Virus record (IMG/VR): IMGVR_UViG_3300023179_000003
Coordinates: 1-49,848 of that record
DNA from: a virus
Strand: one strand, 5' to 3'
Length of the DNA stretch: 49,848 nucleotides
Shown here: in pieces, positions 22,549 through 29,490 of the stretch
How the letters are laid out: the number at the start of each line of letters is the position of its first letter
How positions within the stretch are numbered: position 1 is the stretch's first letter
Program-made: the position numbers and the translations under genes
Notes under the pieces: model-generated
Told to the model about the DNA's origin: nothing
Database searches by the model: none
Seen by the model: the letters and a program-made list of their open reading frames with translations, nothing else

Positions 22549-23973
22549 TTAATACTCCCAAATCCAATTCTGAAATCCAAGCATACCTTTGAGCTTTGTC
22601 ATCCGACGCATCTCAAAGATCACATCAATCGCGATGTTGTGTGGGTTCTTAATCTTGATCTTATACAGAGCATCGCCAGCGACCGAAGCTGCTCCGGTAT
22701 CGGTTGTCTTCTCAGGCTTATAGCCCATGGCGCCATGCAGATATCTCACGACCTGATCTGGCGAGCCCGGATTAAGTGGCTTGCCGACTAAGATGTCTAA
22801 CACTCGTTGGAGGTCTTTGTGCCTGCGCTCGCAGTGTTTGATGATTGACTGCCGTCGAATCTCATTGTACTCCAGTCCGTGCAAGGACATGAAGCCATAG
22901 TCCCAGAGGGAAGACATTGCTTGCTCAACACTAGCTCGCAGTCCTTCGTCGGTTTGTACTTTAGCAAGTTGGCCATAATATATCTCCCTAAGGGCAACGA
23001 CGTCCTTGACATTATACGCGCGAAGCTGGTCAAACTGCTGCTTATTTCGGGGATCAAAGGTTCCGCTTTCGTCTTTGTGAAAGGGTCTGTTGGCGTAAAG
23101 GGTCTGCTGATGAGCGAGAGACTTTTCAGCTTCGGGCCAGATTCGATGCCCGGCTACCATTGTGCAGTAAATATCCCGCCCGAATGGAAGTCGGTAGAAG
23201 ACGGCGAGGAAGAGTAAGTCGAAGAGTGCATTGTGAATTACGATTCGGCGGCGGCTCATCTCACGTACCAATACGGCAAAGAAAGCCGGACCGACACATA
23301 GATTGCCAGTCCAATCATATACAGGAACACTGTATACAGGACTGTCGCCGCAAGCAATGGCGAGACACAGAAGCTGATTGTTCTTTGGATTGCATTCGAT
23401 ATCGAAGAAGATATCGCCTTTGAACGAAAAGACATTAAGCGCGTCGCGTGTGTTCTCGACGAAGCATGTCGCCGCTTCAGCCGGCGCCTGTAATAATTCA
23501 TAATTCAGGAGCTTCTCGACATCGCGCTGGAACCAGAAGCGATAGTTAGTGCGCTTAGTGGGCGACGTTGATTTGCCATCGCCATCGGTGTCGTCGCCAT
23601 CGTCGCCATCTACGCCGGCCAATTCGTCTTCAATCGCCCTCGCGTCGCAGCAATCCTGCGGCCAATAGGTGGCGATGTAAGGGATGCGTGAGGCGGACTC
23701 ATATACTACGCCACGATAAGCGTCAAGGGTTTTGCCCTTGGCGTTGGCTAGATACTCAAGCGACTTCTGACCGGCGAAGATAATGCGACTGATCTTTCCG
23801 GCCGGCCGATCGCCTGTGAAGAATGCCGACGCGAAGGTGGTCCAGACCTCTGAGTCGTAGTCAATGTTGAGTTTAGTGAATGTCTCCCGACAAAGGTCGC
23901 CGGCGGGGCCAAGATTAATGCCGTTGTTATCGCGATCAAATCGGTTAGGTCCATGGAGAACGAGGGCTATCAT
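22549..23973 (-). CDS. DNA polymerase family A, N-terminal half: UDG-like domain, 3'-5' exonuclease and thumb
   Basis: A 474-residue protein with three parts. Residues 1-115 resemble a uracil-DNA-glycosylase fold (LGPAGDL at 21-27, RIIFAGQKSLEYLA at 63-76, ATYWPQDCC at 101-109) without clear catalytic residues. An acidic linker (121-135) follows. Residues 185-335 are a DEDDy exonuclease: Exo I DIE (Asp191, Glu193), Exo II HN-x3-D (247-252), Exo III Tyr320 and Asp324. The end is the polymerase thumb, closing at MTKLKGML, exactly where family A enzymes continue into the palm. The palm is at 20242-21234. No intein motif is seen at the break. Confidence 0.85.
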   Translation of the reverse strand: MIALVLHGPNRFDRDNNGINLGPAGDLCRETFTKLNIDYDSEVWTTFASAFFTGDRPAGKISRIIFAGQKSLEYLANAKGKTLDAYRGVVYESASRIPYIATYWPQDCCDARAIEDELAGVDGDDGDDTDGDGKSTSPTKRTNYRFWFQRDVEKLLNYELLQAPAEAATCFVENTRDALNVFSFKGDIFFDIECNPKNNQLLCLAIACGDSPVYSVPVYDWTGNLCVGPAFFAVLVREMSRRRIVIHNALFDLLFLAVFYRLPFGRDIYCTMVAGHRIWPEAEKSLAHQQTLYANRPFHKDESGTFDPRNKQQFDQLRAYNVKDVVALREIYYGQLAKVQTDEGLRASVEQAMSSLWDYGFMSLHGLEYNEIRRQSIIKHCERRHKDLQRVLDILVGKPLNPGSPDQVVRYLHGAMGYKPEKTTDTGAASVAGDALYKIKIKNPHNIAIDVIFEMRRMTKLKGMLGFQNWIWEY

Positions 23974-24284
23974 TGTAGAAAGAATAGATCAATACGACGC
24001 CCTTGATTATCCTCAGTATGAATTACAGTTTTTGTGTCTCCTTCCTTATAATTCATGTGAGCCATTGTACGATCCGCTATAAAATTCAGACCAAATAACT
24101 GGCAAACTTCAAAAGGAGTTGGACTAGACTTACTTGTTTTTAATGGAAAAACAATTACATCAAGATCCTTAATCGACTGACCTTTGAATAATACAGATCC
24201 TGTAAGCCCAACACAGGCGTTGTGTGATTCGATCATAAGATTATTTGCTCGAATCCAATCGACAGCTTCAGTTAATGTCCACAT
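23970..24284 (-). CDS. Nucleotidyltransferase-fold (MNT-like) protein
   Basis: A 104-residue protein with the minimal nucleotidyltransferase signature TGS-x10-DLD (Gly29, Ser30, Asp40, Asp42) and a later carboxylate-bearing strand near GRRIDLFFLQ (Asp98). Such domains add nucleotides to proteins, RNA or small molecules; many single-domain forms are antitoxins or regulators. No HEPN partner is visible nearby. ATGA links it to the polymerase N-terminal gene. Confidence 0.65.
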   Translation of the reverse strand: MWTLTEAVDWIRANNLMIESHNACVGLTGSVLFKGQSIKDLDVIVFPLKTSKSSPTPFEVCQLFGLNFIADRTMAHMNYKEGDTKTVIHTEDNQGRRIDLFFLQ

Positions 24285-24293
24285 AAATGTATA

Positions 24294-24743
24294 TTACTTA
24301 ACCGGCCACCAATAGCAGTAGTTGTTCGGCTCAGTCCAGCCGAATTGTCCGTAGTGGACTGGATCTTTTCTCAAGAGATTTGAGCGGTGGGTTTCGTAGA
24401 CTCGGTTGTCATGAATCCATTTCGGCGAAACGTGTGCCACAAACCATTCATCTACATGAATTGGAAACGGCAAGTCAGGCTCGTAAGCTCGCCAGAACTT
24501 TTCGAGTGTCGTGTCTTTGAATCCACGTCGTGTCCATTCGGCCACAATCGCACAGTGATAGTAACCTAGCGCCTGCGGATATTCCCGCCACATCTTCACA
24601 GCCGGATGATTCTGCCAGCCATAGTTTGGATCGAGCAATGCCTTGAGAATCTGCAAGTTCTCGACGCGCTGCTTGCCGAGACGCTTGTTGTCGAGGACCG
24701 CCGCCGACTTGGCGTAGTCGGCAAAAGGCAAGAATGTCTGCAC
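24294..24743 (-). CDS. Pyrimidine-dimer DNA glycosylase-like protein (Pyr_excise family)
   Basis: The 149-residue product starts at a GTG giving (M)QTFLPFADYAKSAAVLD, which matches the usual N-terminus of this family, then LDNKRLGKQRVENLQIL and NHPAVKMW. The upstream ATG at 24782 would overlap the preceding membrane-protein gene by 35 bases. Relatives of T4 endonuclease V/MSMEG_6728 type remove UV dimers or act on related lesions. The lesion specificity is not visible. The gene lies four bases after the upstream stop. Confidence 0.72.
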   Translation of the reverse strand: MQTFLPFADYAKSAAVLDNKRLGKQRVENLQILKALLDPNYGWQNHPAVKMWREYPQALGYYHCAIVAEWTRRGFKDTTLEKFWRAYEPDLPFPIHVDEWFVAHVSPKWIHDNRVYETHRSNLLRKDPVHYGQFGWTEPNNYCYWWPVK

Positions 24744-24747
24744 AGGA

Positions 24748-24930
24748 TTAGAATATAAGGGCCACGATAAACCATATACCACCGGCGATCAACGAGCCGC
24801 CAAGAATTATTGCGCCGTAGCTCGCCGAGTTCTTGTTGTAGTTATAGCGGCTTTTGGCTTCGAGGAGAAGCCACGATAGCGAGGCGAGGGCGAAGCCGGC
24901 GAGGAATGCAATGGGTGGTAGGATGCTCAT
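24748..24930 (-). CDS. Small membrane protein
   Basis: A 60-residue protein has two hydrophobic helices (ILPPIAFLAGFALASLSWLL and AIILGGSLIAGGIWFIVALIF). The start at 24930 keeps the first helix at the N-terminus. The frame is open upstream to 25011, but that extension runs through the structured inverted-repeat region and is polar. Function is unknown. Confidence 0.55.
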   Translation of the reverse strand: MSILPPIAFLAGFALASLSWLLLEAKSRYNYNKNSASYGAIILGGSLIAGGIWFIVALIF

Positions 24931-24946
24931 AATTCTGTAAATGAAA

Positions 24947-25041
24947 GCACTCCATCGGTCATCACTCGAATCAAACGATTCACGTTTCATGTACCTGAAT
25001 ACACGAAACAAACAAGTGAAGATAAGTTACCGATGGAGTGC
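24947..25041. other. Structured non-coding element, outer 13-bp inverted repeat
   Basis: GCACTCCATCGGT (24947-24959) is exactly complementary to ACCGATGGAGTGC (25029-25041). Inside are GAATC-AAAC-GATTC and a two-tier hairpin with GTTTC/GAAAC and TGTA/TACA arms. It precedes the minus-strand gene starting at 24930 and may be part of its 5' leader or of a separate RNA. The inner A/C mismatch becomes a G-U pair on the minus strand, mildly favouring that strand. Confidence 0.6.
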
Positions 25042-25043
25042 AG

Positions 25044-25225
25044 AGATTGAAGTAGGCTACGAGTTGGGCTGAATCCCTCTTGGTATGCCGACTGTAACAA
25101 CACGGTTCGCTCCTACTTCAAATCTACTGCCGCGCATGAACTCACCAAACCGAGGCAGACAATCCCCGGACACCCTTAGCCTAACGCGGCAGTAGATTTG
25201 AAGTCGCAGACTTTAACCGGTCTGC
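25044..25225. other. Structured non-coding element with mutually exclusive pairings
   Basis: A 20-bp perfect inverted repeat joins 25115-25134 (ACTTCAAATCTACTGCCGCG) to 25185-25204. The first arm can also pair with 25044-25056 (AGATTGAAGTAGG) through 25113-25125, with one bulged base. The two pairings exclude each other. A third hairpin GCAGAC/GTCTGC occupies 25206-25225. No open frame of convincing coding character crosses it. It lies between two minus-strand genes (24930 and 25241). Confidence 0.65.
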
Positions 25226-25240
25226 GGGCGGCTAGCGAAG

Positions 25241-25495
25241 TTACAGCTTCAATCCATCGGCCGTCGGCTCGATCTTCGTGTTCGACGGATCTTTGCTGTT
25301 CGGATACGGATTCGGACTTGTGCCCGGAGCCATATCGTTAATACGCTTCAGATCCATTCCGAGCCACATCACAGCTTCCTGAAGCTTAGTGATTGCAAGA
25401 GACCGTTCGCGACTAGGCGACAACTTCTTGAGCTTCTGAATCTGCTCGTCAATGTCGCGACGCAGTTCCTTGTTCGCGATGATGTCGTGTTCCAT
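25241..25495 (-). CDS. Acb2/Tad1-like small protein (possible anti-CBASS/anti-Thoeris sponge)
   Basis: An 84-residue protein: a charged helical hairpin (LRRDIDEQIQKLKKLSPSRE then LAITKLQEAVMWLGMDLKRI) followed by NPYPNSKDPSNTKIEPTADG at 62-81. The helical segment ending in a TKLxEAxMWLG pattern plus NPYP...EPTADGL is what I recall from phage proteins annotated with the Acb2/Tad1 hairpin domain. Characterised members bind cyclic oligonucleotide signals and block host CBASS or Thoeris defence. Assignment is by memory of the motif and needs a profile search. It starts four bases after the DUF669-like gene. Confidence 0.6.
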   Translation of the reverse strand: MEHDIIANKELRRDIDEQIQKLKKLSPSRERSLAITKLQEAVMWLGMDLKRINDMAPGTSPNPYPNSKDPSNTKIEPTADGLKL

Positions 25496-25499
25496 AATA

Positions 25500-26033
25500 T
25501 CAGAACGCCTCAGCGTCAACCTGCACCAACTTCCGCACCTGACCGAAGTCGAACTGCGGCGTATACCGGCGCACCAGCGGCTCATTGGTCTCCGGATCAC
25601 GCTTGGCCAGCTTCAGGTCGTACTTCGCATTCTTCTCCTCGCTGTCGGTGAAGTACTCAGTCTGGCACGACACAACCATCGACACCTTGCGATGCTGAAG
25701 CTGCTTGACCAGCGCCTCGACTTCGGCCGGCCCATACTCGGCTCCGGGCGGAATCTGATCCAGAAGCCCAAGCGCCTCAAGGGGCTTGTTAAGCTGGGAC
25801 AGAGCGGCATCGACGCCGTTCTTGTTGTTGAGCATGACATACATCGTGCCCTTCGCGCCGGCAGTCTTGTAGCTGCGGCCGGCGTGTTCGACGATGTCCG
25901 GCCCGGCGATCTCTGCATCGAGCACGAGCATATCGTTACCGCTAGACGACTGCTTCTTCTCGACCGCGTGAATGAGCACGTTGTAGACTCCAACGGGCAC
26001 GTATCCGATTTCCGCTTCTTGGCCTCTAATCAT
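25500..26033 (-). CDS. DUF669-like ssDNA-binding protein
   Basis: A 177-residue protein. The N-terminus (EAEIGYVPVGVYNVLIHAVEKKQSSSGNDMLVLDAEI) has the beta-strand, KxSxSGN and long strand layout of DUF669-type phage proteins, which sit beside recombination genes and behave as SSB-like proteins. An acidic C-terminal tail (VDAEAF) is compatible with partner recruitment. It follows the Sak4-like ATPase gene with one gene between. Its own sigma-54-like promoter (26095-26110) predicts a 51-base leader, suggesting separately boosted expression. Confidence 0.65.
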   Translation of the reverse strand: MIRGQEAEIGYVPVGVYNVLIHAVEKKQSSSGNDMLVLDAEIAGPDIVEHAGRSYKTAGAKGTMYVMLNNKNGVDAALSQLNKPLEALGLLDQIPPGAEYGPAEVEALVKQLQHRKVSMVVSCQTEYFTDSEEKNAKYDLKLAKRDPETNEPLVRRYTPQFDFGQVRKLVQVDAEAF

Positions 26034-26066
26034 GGTATGTGTGTTTTTGGTTTTGTTTGCTGAACT

Positions 26067-26082
26067 CCATCCGCGTGGATGG
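26067..26082 (-). promoter_or_regulatory. Small hairpin in the leader of the DUF669-like gene
   Basis: CCATCC-GCGT-GGATGG forms a 6-bp stem with a four-base loop directly at the predicted transcript start of the sigma-54-like promoter. It could protect the 5' end or influence translation. Confidence 0.4.
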
Positions 26083-26094
26083 CAAATGGGAGGA

Positions 26095-26110
26095 AGCTAG
26101 TGGTGTGCCA
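26095..26110 (-). promoter_or_regulatory. Sigma-54-type promoter (-24/-12) upstream of DUF669-like gene
   Basis: The minus strand reads TGGCACACCACTAGCT. The -24 box TGGCAC is perfect, and GG is followed after exactly ten bases by GC. It is intergenic (between 26114 and 26033) and predicts a start near 26084. The spacer CACTAGC is nearly the same as that of the capsid element (TGGCACAGCACTAGCA at 46235). Confidence 0.75.
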
Positions 26111-26113
26111 AGA

Positions 26114-26356
26114 TTAGGCAGCTTTTGGTTCGTTGATACTTATACCCTTGCAACCCTCAAGGATAAGCGCAAGTGGATATTGAATCTCCTTGAGTAGTTC
26201 TGCTGACGCAGGTCCGTCGACCTTGATCTGTTTAACTTCTGTAATCAGCGTCTTTCCAGTTTGACCATCGTGATAGACTATCACGGTGAGATTAATTGTG
26301 GTCGAGCCGCGTCCCGGAAGTGTCGGCGATTCTTTCGTATCAGAATTTAGGTTCAT
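26114..26356 (-). CDS. Small hypothetical protein
   Basis: An 80-residue protein between the Sak4-like ATPase and the DUF669-like gene, whose centre alternates hydrophobic residues (TTINLTVIVYHDGQTGKTLI), suggesting a small beta sheet. No family is recognised. The recombination-gene context is the only clue. Confidence 0.6.
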   Translation of the reverse strand: MNLNSDTKESPTLPGRGSTTINLTVIVYHDGQTGKTLITEVKQIKVDGPASAELLKEIQYPLALILEGCKGISINEPKAA

Positions 26357-26361
26357 AAATG

Positions 26362-27048
26362 TTAAGCAACTGCCGCCTCAATCTTCTTCAATGCCTCGTT
26401 CACGTCGTTCGGAATCACATCCGCAAGGCCCCAGAATGGCGGCGTCTTGGCGAGCGTGACGCCGTCGGTTTGCGTGCCGAGGAAGTATTGGATCTTGCCT
26501 GTTTCTTTGTCGCGCTTGGCGAATGAGGTCCAGACGGCAATGCACTCGGACTCGATGCCCTTGTTCGCCCACTCCTTACCTTGCACGAATGCACGGCGTC
26601 GGGTAGTGATGCCGCCATCGAGACCTTGAATCTGTACGATTTCTTCAAGTGAGGTGATGATGCCGATTTTCCGCGTGGCCTTCAGTTCATTGAACAGATC
26701 CTGAATGCCATCGTTGTAGTTCTTCCAGATGTCGAAGCCCTTATACATCTTCTCGCAGTAGACCTGAAGCTGGTCGATGCCGGCCGTGACGCTGTCGAGG
26801 GCAATGATCTTGACTGCGGGATCTTTGGCGGCCTTACGAATCTCGACAAGAAGCTTGTCGCGATTGTCGGATGAAATGACGGCGGCCGGATTCGTCACGC
26901 GAAAGGGCATTCCCTTACGCTCGGCGTCGATGATCCGCGTGGAATCCTGTGGAAGATTCCTCAACGCCGAAGACTTGCCAGTGCCGCTTGGACCGACGAT
27001 GGCGATGAGGGTTGAGAATGGAGTTGGGGCAGGTACGGGAGGAGTCAT
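26362..27048 (-). CDS. Sak4-like RecA-fold ATPase
   Basis: A 228-residue protein with Walker A GPSGTGKS (19-26) and a RecA-like core: KIIALDSVT as Walker B, then a GIITSLEEIVQIQG segment. This is typical of phage Sak4/AAA_24 ATPases that promote single-strand annealing together with an SSB-like protein; a DUF669-like gene follows after one ORF. The start at 27048 lies eight bases after the upstream stop; ATG at 27063 would overlap it. Confidence 0.75.
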   Translation of the reverse strand: MTPPVPAPTPFSTLIAIVGPSGTGKSSALRNLPQDSTRIIDAERKGMPFRVTNPAAVISSDNRDKLLVEIRKAAKDPAVKIIALDSVTAGIDQLQVYCEKMYKGFDIWKNYNDGIQDLFNELKATRKIGIITSLEEIVQIQGLDGGITTRRRAFVQGKEWANKGIESECIAVWTSFAKRDKETGKIQYFLGTQTDGVTLAKTPPFWGLADVIPNDVNEALKKIEAAVA

Positions 27049-27056
27049 GTTTATTC

Positions 27057-27974
27057 TTACCACTTCAGAGGTTCATATTTAACTACCGGAGTTTCACCTA
27101 GAAACAGATCGACTTGATCTTTATTCTGTGCAAAGCAAAGCCGCTTGAACGGACACGATGGGCAACTGTTGGTGACCATGCCAGTGGGCGGCGGAAGCTG
27201 TTCGTCTGCGATATACTCTCGCACAGCCTCGATGAAGTGTTCGACCTCCACACCGAACTGTTCGAACTGCTCGTCGGTGAAGCTCCACTCAGGCCCGACT
27301 CGCCACGTGGGCGGCTGCGCCGAGAGCATCACAATCAGCGGACGCACCACCAGCTTATTGTACCACGCGAGATTGGCGAGATTGATGTCGGACTTGAAGA
27401 TGTCATATGCCCGACGCCGCACGATCCACGGATAGAACGTGAACTGACTGTCGCCGGTGTAAGACTCGACAACGTCCTTGAATAGATACTTGCGCGTGGT
27501 CTTATAGTCGGTGATGATGATGATGTTGCGGCGCGGATCATGGCCGATGAGATCAATCGTGCCGGTGTAGACGAAGCCCGGATAGTTGTCGATTGGGAAC
27601 TCGAACTTGTATTCGGCGCCTTGCATGGCGTCGATCTTGACCGGCACCGGAAGCTGATTGAGATTCAGGGCGGCAATAGCGGCCTTGACTAGACCTTGCT
27701 CCTTGATGCCTAGCTTATATTCCTGAGCTTGCTTCAGCGCCGCGAGCATCGCCTGCATTTGATTGTCGGCGCCTCGATCATATGCCACATCTTCGGCGTA
27801 CTTGTGAATGACCTTGCCCATCAGCAGCGACGATTCTTCCTGATGCGGGCGCAGGCCGAGATAGACCGTCAGCATCCAACGGCGCTGACAGGCGGAGACC
27901 TTCAAGCCGCTGGCGTTGATGGGGATTGTGGACGGGATACCTTCTTGTGGAAGATCTTTGAGGGTGAGTTTCAT
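27057..27974 (-). CDS. PD-(D/E)XK nuclease with Fe-S cluster (Cas4/RecB-like)
   Basis: A 305-residue protein with the RecB-family order: GKVIHKYAE (53-61, motif I His57), GTIDLIG (138-144, Asp141), ITDYKTT (154-160, Asp156 and Lys158) and the QFTFY motif (Gln177). Four cysteines, Cys29 near the N-terminus and Cys271, Cys274 and Cys280 near the C-terminus, form the split 4Fe-4S site of Cas4/AddB-type nucleases. It probably resects DNA ends to feed the Sak4-like annealing system immediately downstream. Confidence 0.8.
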   Translation of the reverse strand: MKLTLKDLPQEGIPSTIPINASGLKVSACQRRWMLTVYLGLRPHQEESSLLMGKVIHKYAEDVAYDRGADNQMQAMLAALKQAQEYKLGIKEQGLVKAAIAALNLNQLPVPVKIDAMQGAEYKFEFPIDNYPGFVYTGTIDLIGHDPRRNIIIITDYKTTRKYLFKDVVESYTGDSQFTFYPWIVRRRAYDIFKSDINLANLAWYNKLVVRPLIVMLSAQPPTWRVGPEWSFTDEQFEQFGVEVEHFIEAVREYIADEQLPPPTGMVTNSCPSCPFKRLCFAQNKDQVDLFLGETPVVKYEPLKW

Positions 27975-28183
27975 GATTTGCGCATTGTGAATTTTTGCTG
28001 TTGTTTAACCATATCCGCTAGCCCCGGAATCGAGGCCATAAGCGGATCTTTGAGAAGGTCATCGACGGTCGAGCCGACGGGGCGAGTGAAAGGAAAGTGT
28101 GGCGTGAGCGCTTTGGTAAGTTCGGCGTCGGTCATGTCGGCGATTGGTTTCGGGAAGCCGAGGAGTTTGTCGAGATCGCTCAT
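27971..28183 (-). CDS. Small hypothetical protein
   Basis: A 70-residue protein overlapping both neighbours by ATGA. It has Pro-containing helices (MTDAELTKALTPHFPF, LMASIPGLADMVKQQ) and no recognised domain. It probably belongs to the nuclease/recombination operon. Confidence 0.6.
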   Translation of the reverse strand: MSDLDKLLGFPKPIADMTDAELTKALTPHFPFTRPVGSTVDDLLKDPLMASIPGLADMVKQQQKFTMRKS

Positions 28184-28377
28184 TCATCTTCCTTTCTCTT
28201 CACATGTCGCTGTCCAAAGTTTCTCTTCCACGGATGCGGATGCTCGTCGCGAAGTTTATATTTGCGTATGGCATCTTGAGTTTGTCCCACAGCGCCACGT
28301 TTGTTGAGCACGTTGTCTGAGTCTTTGTCGCCGGTCGGAACGATGCCGGTCGTGATTCGTCTAATGCGTTCGTTCAT
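28180..28377 (-). CDS. Small basic hypothetical protein
   Basis: A 65-residue basic protein with ATGA overlaps on both sides. Many Arg/Lys/His residues (RKYKLRDEHPHPWKRNFGQ) suggest nucleic-acid contact, but no motif is diagnostic. Confidence 0.6.
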   Translation of the reverse strand: MNERIRRITTGIVPTGDKDSDNVLNKRGAVGQTQDAIRKYKLRDEHPHPWKRNFGQRHVKRKEDE

Positions 28378-28805
28378 TGACCTTTATTGTATTCGATGTA
28401 CAGATTTGCAAATCTCTCGGCTCGTTCCCTCACGACAGCAGGGCAGCTCGAGGTGAGCCAACCACGGCGGCGGAATCCCGACAGTCCAAGATTCCACATG
28501 CAATAGAGCTGGGCGGCGGAAGGTTCTCGGCCGGCATGGGCTTCCTGATATTTGTATTCGAGATAGAGAACGTGGACATATGCACAGCGCTTGGCTTCGG
28601 CTGGAATGTGCAGCTTGCATTTCTCTTTTGCAAAGTGTTTCTTCCAGACCGATGGCATGATCTGATAGCGCGACAGTTCGCCGCGCGAGCCGACGATATT
28701 GTCGCGGTCGCCTGTCTCGATAGCCGAGATGGCCCGGAGTTTGGATTCAGTTTGGATGCTGAAACCGGCGGACATAGCCGCGATGATGAGGGTGGTTGTT
28801 GTCAT
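28374..28805 (-). CDS. Lysozyme/transglycosylase-like protein, endolysin candidate
   Basis: A 143-residue protein. A weakly hydrophobic N-terminus (MTTTTLIIAAMSAGFS) could be a signal or anchor sequence. Residues 23-50 read LRAISAIETGDRDNIVGSRG and ELSRYQIMP, the pattern of SLT/lysozyme-like enzymes, with Glu30 as catalytic acid and RYQI as the substrate-binding strand. It would cut peptidoglycan glycan strands. Oddly it is in the minus-strand replication arm and not beside the holin-like genes at 2038-2922. Confidence 0.65.
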   Translation of the reverse strand: MTTTTLIIAAMSAGFSIQTESKLRAISAIETGDRDNIVGSRGELSRYQIMPSVWKKHFAKEKCKLHIPAEAKRCAYVHVLYLEYKYQEAHAGREPSAAQLYCMWNLGLSGFRRRGWLTSSCPAVVRERAERFANLYIEYNKGQ

Positions 28806-29485
28806 CCTTCCAATCCCTTCTTGGTTTCTTCACTAAGCTTCATGATTACGACTGTCTTTGTCTTGGCAACGTACTCATACACCAAGTGATCGTCTTGAAT
28901 GGCCAAGTTCTCAGCCCATTGAGATTCGTTTGCCGGCACTCCATCCCACTGATTCCGCGTGTCGAGTTCGGCATCGTTGATGAAGCTCATAAACTCCTCG
29001 CGGAACTTAGCCTGATCGAATTGAATCTCAGCGTCAGGAGATTCGTCGACTTGCACTGGCGTCAGGAAGTCGAACAAGTCCACGTTCGTCGGCACATTGA
29101 CTGAGAATCGCACTGTCATTTTGCGACATTGAGTCGCGAACGTGGGCAGATACTTCTTGATCTCTTCCCATTCGGCCTCAGTCGAGCCATGCGGGCACTG
29201 GAGTTTATTCAGTCCGCCGTCGATAAGCCACTGATAGCCTTGATTGAATTGCGCGGCAAGTGTGCGTGGCGATATGCTGAGCTGAATAGTGCTCACGTCG
29301 GCGATGCGTGAGTTGATTTTGAGCAGCCGCGAAATCATCGTGATCACACGCTCGCCGTGGTCGCGATTGTAGTAGGAACATCCGGGCTTATTCGGGAAGT
29401 CAGGGAAGTGCGGCGTGGCGAGAATCTTCTTCGCGGCTTCGATGGCTGATTCTGGATCGTAGAGTATAGCGTTGTCGAGTTTCAT
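28802..29485 (-). CDS. Hypothetical protein
   Basis: A 227-residue protein of mixed alpha/beta character, starting five bases after the stop of the sigma-54 activator gene and overlapping the transglycosylase by ATGA. A central acidic region (PVQVDESPDAEIQFDQ) is followed by a helix (FREEFMSFINDAELD). I do not recognise it. Co-transcription with the activator makes it a candidate partner, but this is speculation. Confidence 0.6.
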   Translation of the reverse strand: MKLDNAILYDPESAIEAAKKILATPHFPDFPNKPGCSYYNRDHGERVITMISRLLKINSRIADVSTIQLSISPRTLAAQFNQGYQWLIDGGLNKLQCPHGSTEAEWEEIKKYLPTFATQCRKMTVRFSVNVPTNVDLFDFLTPVQVDESPDAEIQFDQAKFREEFMSFINDAELDTRNQWDGVPANESQWAENLAIQDDHLVYEYVAKTKTVVIMKLSEETKKGLEG

Positions 29486-29490
29486 TTGGG

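Noticed and set aside
20242-23973. Split intein joining the polymerase halves
   Set aside because: Neither the C-terminus of the N-half nor the N-terminus of the C-half carries intein-type Cys/Ser or His-Asn motifs, and no extra domain is present at the break.
25012-25240. tRNA genes in the structured gaps
   Set aside because: No T-loop (GTTCGANTC) or anticodon-arm arrangement was found on either strand here or in 38823-39743.
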